Positions 33,201 through 43,000 of a stretch of 64,000 nt of DNA are shown piece by piece. The position numbers and the translations under genes are program-made. The stretch's first letter is position 1. Every line of letters begins with the position of its first letter. The notes beneath the pieces are model-generated. The model had not been told where the DNA came from, searched no databases, and worked only from the letters and a program-made list of their open reading frames with translations. Origin of the DNA: Bactericera cockerelli (lineage: Eukaryota > Arthropoda > Insecta > Hemiptera > Triozidae); NCBI GenBank assembly GCA_024516035.1, contig CM044961.1, forward strand, positions 37,227,112 to 37,291,111, in the 5' to 3' direction.

Positions 33201-33343
33201 CAGAAAACATCGTGATGCTGGCATTCCAGCCCAACCCAGGCTGGTTGAGGTTAATGTGGGTAGCAGGTTTGAGAGTTTCCTGTGAATGGAGGGTAACACC
33301 CTCATCTCGAGATGATCATGCAATTGAAAGCGACGTTTAAACC

Positions 33344-33380
<37 letters not shown>

Positions 33381-34035
33381 CTACTAAAATAAATTGAAGA
33401 ATAAATAACAAATAATAAAATAATACCAATGTCCTAACTAAAGGGTGGGGTTCTTGCCTGCGGAAATCTCTTCCACCCAACCCTTATTCTGTAGTGATAT
33501 AAATATTTAAAGAGGTCAATAACAGAATTTTATTTGGACCCCCTGATGTTATTGAAGTAATTAGTCGCAATATTGTAATGATAATAGTTGTTTCCATCCA
33601 TATACCTAATTAGCACAAATTATACTGCACAAAAACAACAAGATCGCAATTTATTAAAGTAACCATTAGATTTATACTGAAGGGGAGAGAGGGAGGGAGA
33701 GAGAGAGAAAGATGAAGAGAGAAATAGAGAGAGAGGGAGGGAGAGAAGGAGGGAGAGAGAGAGAGGGAAGAGAGAGAGGGAGAGAGAGAGAGAGAGGGAG
33801 GGAGGGAGGGAGGAAGAGAAAGATAGTAAAAGAGAGGAAGAGAAAGAGAGAGGAAGAGAAAGATAGAGAAAGAGAGAGGAAGAGAAAGAGAAAGAGAGAG
33901 GGAGAGAAAGATAGAGGAAAAGAAAGAGAGAGGAAGAGGAAGAGAAAGAGAAAGATAGAGGAAGAGAAAGAGAGAGGAAGAGAAAGATAGAGAAAGAGAG
34001 AGGAAGAGGAAGAGAAAGATAGAGTAAGAGAGAGG

Positions 34036-34066
<31 letters not shown>

Positions 34067-37000
34067 GAAGAGAAAGAGAGAGGGAGAGAAAGATAGAGAA
34101 AGAGAAAGATAGAGAAAGAGAGAGGAAGAGAAAGATAGAGAAAGAGAGAGGAAGAGAAAGAGAGAGGGAGAGTAAGATAGAGAAAGAGAGAGGAAGAGAA
34201 AGATAGAGAAAGAGAGAGGAAGAGAAAGATAGAGAAAGAGAGAGGAAGAGAAAGATAGAGAAAGAGAAATTCGTAGATAATGAGGATCAAGTGGATTGAA
34301 AATTTATTTCCAGCTTTTGTGTTTGATGCCTCTCTTATGTGGTCAGTAATGTTAGTATAGAAGTCTCAAATAAATGAGGACATCATGCATTGAGCGGGAT
34401 TAGAATTATACGTATGTTTGATTTTATGTGTGGTGAAGCACAAGGCCTCTTCACAATTTTTGTGGGTACAGCAGCATTATTAAGAGCCTCGTTCATTTTT
34501 CGAATTCTATTACATTAATTTCTTTCTATTCTTGTATTGCCGCCACTGGTCGTTAATACAAGTAACTACTCATTTTTCCTCATATGCTAGAAATTTACAC
34601 AAGTATCATACATAAATGTATCCTCAAGGCGGGCCAGCGTCGACGGCGCGTTGAATGCACCGGTTTTCGTAGGATCACCGAAGTTAAGCAATGTCCAGCG
34701 GGCTGATGCTGACATTCCGGCCAAACACAGGCTGGGTGCGGTTAATGTGGGTAGCAGGATTGTGAGTTTCCTACGAATGGAGGGTAACACCCCCGTCGTG
34801 ATGTGCCCAATGGCCATGCATTTAAAAGCGACGTTAAACCCAAATTGAAAAAAAAAATCCCCAAGGCGGAAATATGTAGCAATCAATCAATACGCTTGAT
34901 TTTTTATTTTTTAGCAACAAGCTATATTCCACTCAGCAAAACACCCCAGATAAAATTAATAATTGCTAGAACCCTCTCCTCGCTGAAGTCTCATATATTC
35001 AGAGTCACGGGATTCAGGCCAAGCCGCAAATCATTTGCTAGACACGAGTATGGTGGCAATTTCTTTCTCCTCGCAAGTTTTTTTTAATAAAAAATTCACT
35101 TTAACACAATCGTGGTCCCTGGAAGAGTTCAAATGTCTGCCACCTTAATAATAATTATAATAATAACACTTTTTAGTGAAAGGTTACCACCAGGCGAGGT
35201 TTATGCTCAAACCATTTTCTACCACCTAACCCTTAGAATCTTATTATTATGTCACAAACTCAAATTAATTAGGAAAATTCATGCACTGGGTGAGATTCGA
35301 ACCAACGGATCCCTACGCTATCTGGGTTACCAGCCTAGCGCGTTAACCACTTGACTACCATGCACCTTGAGTATCGAGCTAGCAAGGTCGCTTGATTTCG
35401 ATACCATTTTATGATTCTTAACCGGGCTACCGGTCTCGTTCTGTCACTGAAGTGAAGCAACTCAACATGGATGCAGACTCAAAGGGCTGTATTTTTCTTT
35501 CTAACCAAAGTGGATTCAACTGGAATAAAATGGACGAAGTGGAAGAAAGTCATTTTTCTTTTGGAAGAGGAAAAATCTTCTTGCAGTTTGGTTAACCAAA
35601 ATGTATTCATAAAATTCTTGCTTCCATTTCTTTTACAGGTCATTGATTATCTTTAATAGAAGTTAAACTGGAAATATTTGGAATAAAATGGAAACATCGA
35701 ACCTGGATTTTTTTTTATCCAAAAGAAAAACATGGCTTTAGTAAAGCAACGTCCCCTGGAGGCAGACTCAAGGTGTGAAAGTGTTAATGGTGAATTAGAA
35801 ATATGTGACGTCATTAATATTGATGAGCAGGGAGGGTGTATGTGTATATTTATTTATTTATTTATTTAGAAACACTTTATTAGTAGAACATACAGACAAA
35901 TTCAGACAAATAATGGGAAAAAGTAAATATAAAAATGACAATAATAATAATATAACACAGAAAAAAATAAATAAAATATATACATATGTCCTAACTAAAG
36001 GGCGGGGTTATTGCCTATGGCAATAACCCCGCCATAGGCAATTATACATATTCGACATATACACCAGTTCTCGTGTATATGTCGAATATGAGACATGTTG
36101 GGGGGGGGGGAGAGAGATTTCATATTGAGGAAGAGGGAGGAGGAATAGGAGGCTGAGGGGAGAGAGGGAGGGGAGCAAGAGAGAGAAAAAGAGAGAGAGA
36201 GAGAGAGAAAGAAAAGAGAGGGAGAGAGAAAAGAGAGGGAGAGAGAAAAGAGAGGGAGAGGGGGGGGGAGAGAGGAGGGGGAGGGGGAGAGGGAGGAAGC
36301 TGAGAGGGGGAAGGGAGGGAAAGAGGTAGGGAGGAAGCTGAGAGGGGAGAGAGAGAGATAGAAAAAATAACAAGAGAGAAAGAGATACTGATAGCAGATA
36401 AGTCAACAGGAATGATTTGTTTATACTGAAACTGAATAATTGAATTTTGATTTATATGTTATTTTTTAACATTAAAACCATCATGTTATAGCGACCTTGT
36501 GATCTGATTTAATAGAAATATAGAGGACAGAAAGTTAGAGATTTATTGAGGTTGTGAAAAAGGTACATACGGGTGCTCAACAAATCTACATCAATAGTTT
36601 GACATCAGAGCTCAACAGTTTGACGAATCACCGTATTCAAAAAGTTTATTGCCAACGTCGATGGCACATTGAATGCACCAGTTCTCGTAGGATCACCGAA
36701 GTTAAGCAACGTCCATCAAGGTGAAGTCTTCGTGATTCTGGCATTCCGGCCCAATCCAGGCTGGGTGAGGTTAATATGTTTGTGAGTTTCCTGCGAATGG
36801 AGGTTAACACCCTTCATTATAAAATTATACTTAGTAACTAAACGAGTTACCGCCAGCGTCGATGGCGCGTTGAATGCACCGGTTCTCGTAGGATCATCGA
36901 AGTTAAGCAACGTCCATCAAGGTGAAGTCTTCGTGATTCTGGCATTCCGGCCCAATCCAGGCTGGGTGAGGTTAATATGTTTGTGAGTTTCCTGCGAATG

Positions 37001-40000
37001 GAGGTTAACACCCTTCATTATGGCCATGGTTGTAAGCGACGTTAAACCAAAAAAAAAAGTTTGCTCCGAGCGAGATTCGACTGGTCCGAACATCAGAGAA
37101 AATCCTAACTCTACAAATCGGTCAATAATAATAATAATAATAATATAATTAAGTTTGGAGAGTGCAGACAGTGGGATGGCTGCCAACACATATAGAAACT
37201 CCTCGTTGTATAGACATACAAGACATATATGTAGAAACTCCTCGCTGTATAGACATACAAGACATATAGAAACTCCTCGCTGTATACATACACATACAGG
37301 TACATAGATATACTGAGACTAAAATAAGTACAAAGTTTTAGGTATTTGGAATTTTTACTGAATAATCATAATACACAAAGACATGAGAACCATTTTCACT
37401 TCTTTGCAAGTTTCAAGTTCATTTTTCCGGTGAAAACTTTTTTTCGTTTTTTAAAAAAAATACGTTTTTTAAAAGTGCCCCTAGAATTGATTCTGAAGTT
37501 TTCTATAGATAATACTTTTTATACCTCATAGGTAATAGAAAGTAAAAAACTTGGACACCTTATAGGTTATTCTGTGTTTGTTACATGGACCGTGAAGAAA
37601 CTGGAAATATCACACTGGCCCTCAGCTGTTTTCAACATTTTACTTTCTTACCTAACTTTGGTAAATATTGACAATCAATCCAAAAAAAATTTAAATTTAA
37701 ATAATAGTGGTTCTGTGAACTGTAAACCTCACACAGATGCAACAATCGCATTATAAATATTCAAACAAGCATGAGGACATCGAGACCTTTCTCATTCAAT
37801 ACCCGACTCGGGCGCATCACGATTCGTCTCAAAAAGGGTTTTTTAAAAAGGTTGGAATTTCAGGTATAAAAATGACCACACGATTCGTCTCAATACATTT
37901 TTTTTGGCGAAAAAGTAAACAACACGATTCGTCTCAGTACGAAAATAAAATACGGTACATATTGAGGGATATTTTATTACATCTTATTTAAAACATCTTA
38001 GAGGGAATTTTTTCTTATATTCTTGAGGCATGGCCTTCTATGCATTTTACCTAACCCTACTTTAAACCTAAGGCATTGCCTTCTATGTATTATCCCTAAC
38101 CCTACTATATTCTTGAGGCATGGCCTTCCATGTACTTTACCTAACCCTACTATATTCTTGAGGCATGGCCTTCTATGCATTTTACCTAACCCTACTATAT
38201 TCTTGAGGCATGGCCTTCTATGCATTTTACCTAACCCTACTTTAAACTTAAGGCATTGCCTTCTATGTATTATCCCTAACCGTAATACTATATTCTTGAG
38301 GCATGACCTTCTATGTATTTTACCTAACCCTACTATATTCTTGAGGCATGGCCTTCTATGTATTTTACCTAACCCTACTGTCAAACACTCAAAATAAACA
38401 CTGATAACATAGATGACTGTTACTGGTTCAAAACAATAACATCGTGAACATCGCCATTTTATAGGGATTTTTTTTTTGGTGCGAGAGGGAATTTTTTCTT
38501 ATGGGGATAGTTTGAAAGGGATATTATATATTTTCGATTTTTGAGCATTTGAGACGAATCGTGTTATGAGACGAATCGTGTTTTGTTTTTCTTGAGACGA
38601 ATCGTGTTGTGAAAAAGGCCACCTCAGGTAGTTTGAGACGAATCGTGAAATCCCCCTCGACTCGATAGGTTTTAATTGAAAAATATCAACCGGCCTTTCT
38701 TTTGGCCCTTTTTCGATTTTTTTCAACAGTGCGGCCCCCTTAGCTTTCACGATCACAAAATTTCACTACTGAACTCAAATATATTTACGACTTTCATTTT
38801 GTAGAGTCGTTAAGAGTCGTTTTTGTAGAGACCCTTGCTTTATTCAATAAAAAGATTGAAAAATCTTTTTCAATGTTCACCAACACGACCCCCATTTGGC
38901 CCCGAGTGGCCTAATGCGGCCCAATAGGTAAAATTCTAGGACCCCAATGAACATGTATACAAAATTTCATGAATTTTGAAGAATCGGGTCGGGAGTTATC
39001 GCGGAACAGACAGACAGACAAACGAAAGCCAAATCGTCTAGTATGCAAGTTAAAGCAGAACCTCACTCTGTTCGGTTAATTAACTGTCGGGATTCGAACC
39101 CGCAACCTCCGGGTCAGTAAACAATGCTCATAACCACTGAGCCACGGAAGCCTCAGTGATTAACACTAGTATTAGAACAATATTTCATACACCAAAGGAA
39201 AATTAATAAAAAAAACCATTTTGGGAAGCGCTGAGTTGGACGTCGCGAAAAACGGCATTTGCACTCATTACTAGATAGATAGTTTATATACATTCTGCAG
39301 CTTTCTGATAGACCGGGGTGAGTTGGGACACACGTGAGAAATTCGCAAAAAGATAAAAGAGTAAAATTATTGCGAATATAATCACAAAAACTTAGAATAC
39401 AATCAAAACAAAACGCTTGTTTTGCAACGCCAATAAAAACAAAACGAGCGTGTATTGTATACTTACGCTAATAAATAAATAAAAATCCTCGCGCCCCGCA
39501 CTGACCCAACTACCCCCTCTCTAACTTACTAACTGTCCACCTACTCGAAAAGAGAAATGACCGTCAGCACCTCCACACCTCGGCTGAAAGTTTTGGACAC
39601 GAAACTTGCCTCGTCAGCCAGTCAGCAGGTTAGAGGCACCCCGCCACCGGGCGAGAAAGCGAGACGATATTGATGCGCTGGAGATCCCAACTTTGGAACG
39701 GGTTTTTTTTCTCACACATTTTTCTTGCTTGCCAAGAACTTTTAGTTTCTTGGAAGACTGTCGAGTTGTCAGATGGAAAAAAAATTCCAAGACATCTTTT
39801 TAAAATTGTCAGTTTTAAGTACATTATTTGAACACACTATACAACTATACATACACCACACACTGAACACGGAAGGAGCCCAGAACAATGGTTCTGGGCG
39901 TCCAAAGAGTTCACCCATATCATCCTTCCAATTTATTGTCTATGGCAATCTCCTCCACCCAACCCTTAGAAATAATAATCACTTCTGTCTCGGCAGCGGA

Positions 40001-43000
40001 AGACAAGACACAGGAAGTCGAAACAAGGACACATGCACCTCCCACTTATGATAGAGAGGAGAAAAAGTTTAGCAACTTTTGCGTCGAGACAACTGGCAGA
40101 TAAAGCTTTATGTATCTTGTTATTTCGAAATTATACTCACAGGCAGAATTAACGGAACACTTGTTGTTTTTCCATTTGACTTTAGAACTTGACTGTATTT
40201 CTATAACTTGACTTGACTTTTTTTAGTTAATTTTTTTAAGTTATAATTGTTTTTTATAGAAAAACCAACAGTATGGAGATTAGTACTGAACAGAAGACAC
40301 ATGTTTATCTTTTCCAGTAGGTAAATTTTATTATTATTGAATTTGAAATTTTAACAAAAATGTTTTCTCTGTTCAGTATTAATCTGCATACTGTTACTTT
40401 TCTGTCAAAACAAAAGTATCTTGAAAATTTTAACTACGAATGTAACTTTTAAAAATGTTATCATATCTGTATTAATCACTTTCGTGATATCACAACTACT
40501 CAAACTCGCTTTACTAAATCTTCGCTGAAATCGGGACTTGAACCACCGACCTCCAGGTTTCAAGTCCGCCGCCTTATCGATCATGCTACTGAGATCGGTA
40601 GTAAAAGAAAATTTTAACTACAAAAAAAGATACGTTAAATTTAGTACATAAGGAAATTCATGGAGTCAGACGGAGAAACAGCAAGTGACCGGTTATTTCT
40701 ACCGGTGAGTGTAGAATCGCGTCTTGTGTACGGTATAAAGAAACCATATTGGAATGAGGCAATAACAGTAAAAGTGAATAGTTTGGTACATAAGGTTAAG
40801 AGTTTAAGTAATATTAGCAGAATAATCTGTGTAGCTTGGAACATAAAATGGAAAGCACTTTGTAAACTTTCGAAAACTTTATGTAGGTGCTTGAACGAAG
40901 GAAGTGTGAAATGACTTTAAACGTTGTTGTTTTATATTCACATGTGAGAAGAGCACAGGAAATCTGTTGACAGTTGGAAACATTTTGAGCGATGACAAGA
41001 GAATTTTTTTGGACAGTCATAAAACTGGAAAGTGTCTCTGTACGGGGAGTTGGGATGATAATAATAATAATAAGAATAACACTCTTTAGTGGTAGGTAAC
41101 CACCAGGCGAGGTTAATGCTCAAAGTCTTAGTATAATGTGGTCACAAACTCAAATGAATGAGGAAAAAATCATGCACTGGGTGAGATTCGAACCAACGGA
41201 TCCCTACGCTACCTGGATTACCAGACTAGCGCGATAACCACTTCACAGCAGTGATAATGTTAAATTCGTGGAGGGAACTCGAGACATGTATTAAATAAAT
41301 AATAATAATGATGATATTCATATTATTTGTGTTAATCACGATGTGATATCACAGTTACTTTTTTTAAAAAAGATCAGTGTTTCACACCTTTTCTTTTATT
41401 CCGTAGCCATGAAACAGGAGCTACTGTAGACGCTTGTGGTCTGTGTTGTAGCCTGCCCATCCCGTAGTATGGCTCCCCGCTGATGGGCGAGAAGTGACAC
41501 AATACTTCCCATTTAGGTGCTGGGTCAACACGAGCGCACCGGAAGGTATCCCGTACTCAAACTCGCTTTACTAAATATATTTGCTTAACATGGGAACATG
41601 GTCAAGTAGCTGACCAAAGACCAAAGAGTTCAGCTACTTGACCTCAAAGATGCAATTCCGTTCTTCAAGAGAGGATGTGGCTAGGACAGATTAGTGTTTA
41701 TGAGTTCAGTCCGCCCAGGACAGGATGAGAGAAAAAAGAGAGGGTATGTATTGAAGGTGGAAAAAGGCGTGTACTGAGTAAATATTGTCAATATTTTAAC
41801 CGTTGCAAATTGGCGACACTAAAATTGACATTAACGACAAGAAAATGCGTTTTTTTCAAGTTGAGTCTAAGTTGGGAGAGATTAGAGAGGGAGGGTATGT
41901 ATTTGAAGGTGGAAAAAGGCGTTTGTCAATATTTCAACCGTTGCAAATTGGCGACACTAAAAGTGACATTAACGACAAGAAAATGCATTTTTTTACAAGT
42001 AGAGTCTGTAAGTAGGTCAACTTTAAAGGTTAAGGAGGTGATGAAATTCTCGGATAGGATAGATGAGTGCCCCAGTGCCCCAGGATTGCAAAGGACATCT
42101 AGTAGATGATAATGGAAGGTAAATATGAGCAATGTGTCTTGCAATAAGTATCGAGTGTGAGAAGAACATCACAAATAAACAATAAGGAAAGTAAAAAGCA
42201 CTTGGTGATTTATTTTAACTGTCAGAGCAATACGTTAGGTTCCAGTCAGATGTTGTGTTAAGAACAACGATAGTAATGCCAAAGAAATGTTGAAGAGTAC
42301 CTCAAATCTTTCAGATCTCACACACCCTCGTGAGAGAGAGAGTGGGTGAAAGAGAGAAAAAGAGTGAAAGTGGAGGTAGACAAAGAAATATGATAAAAAA
42401 AAAACATAGATTTGGGATGAAATTATTTAAAATCGAACTTGATCTTGATTTTTGTTTTAAATGTATTTTTTTTTAACAACCCAAACGTATCGATGATAAA
42501 TAAAGAAAAATGTCAGAGAAAGAAAGAGAAAAATAACACGAGGAGAAAGAGAGATATAAGTTATGAAGGAAGGAGAGAGAAAGAGAAATAGAAGTTATGA
42601 AGGAGGGAGAGAGAAAGAGAAATAGAAGTTATGAAGGAAGGAGAGAGAAAGAGAAATAGAAGTTATGAAGGAGGGAGAGAGAAAGAGAAATAGAAGTTAT
42701 GAAGGAGGGAGAGAGAAAAAGAAATAGAAGTTATGAAGGAGGGAGAGAGAAGAGAGATAAAAAGAAGGAGAGGAGGAGTTTACACGAGCCTTTAATTTTC
42801 TTTTCTTCGGTTGAGTTGAGGCAGAGTGGAGTTCAAAGGCAGAGAGAAAGAAGAAGAACAGTGGCCTTTGTTGTTGGGTTTGAAAAGATGTCATTGAAAG
42901 GTTTTCCTTTTTCAGACAAAAATAATTATTGAAGGGGGGGGTGGGGGGAAAGGGGGGGGGGAGTCTCATAAACCGAGAGAGAAAGATGGAGGAGAAAGTT

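Noticed and set aside
33610..34290. 226-aa Ser/Leu/Phe-rich ORF on the minus strand
   Set aside because: It is the translation of a polypyrimidine simple repeat.
34629..34855. 5S rRNA gene
   Set aside because: Only the 5' half resembles 5S; the rest is a SINE body.
36008..36406. 132-aa Ser/Leu/Pro ORF on the minus strand
   Set aside because: Same cause: G/A simple repeat and hairpin sequence.
37998..38397. Opposed ~125-aa repeat proteins on both strands
   Set aside because: Both follow the 48-bp period, a multiple of 3, so open frames arise by chance.
40660..40914. 84-aa ORF
   Set aside because: No recognised motif, no splice context, in the TK1 intron; could be chance.
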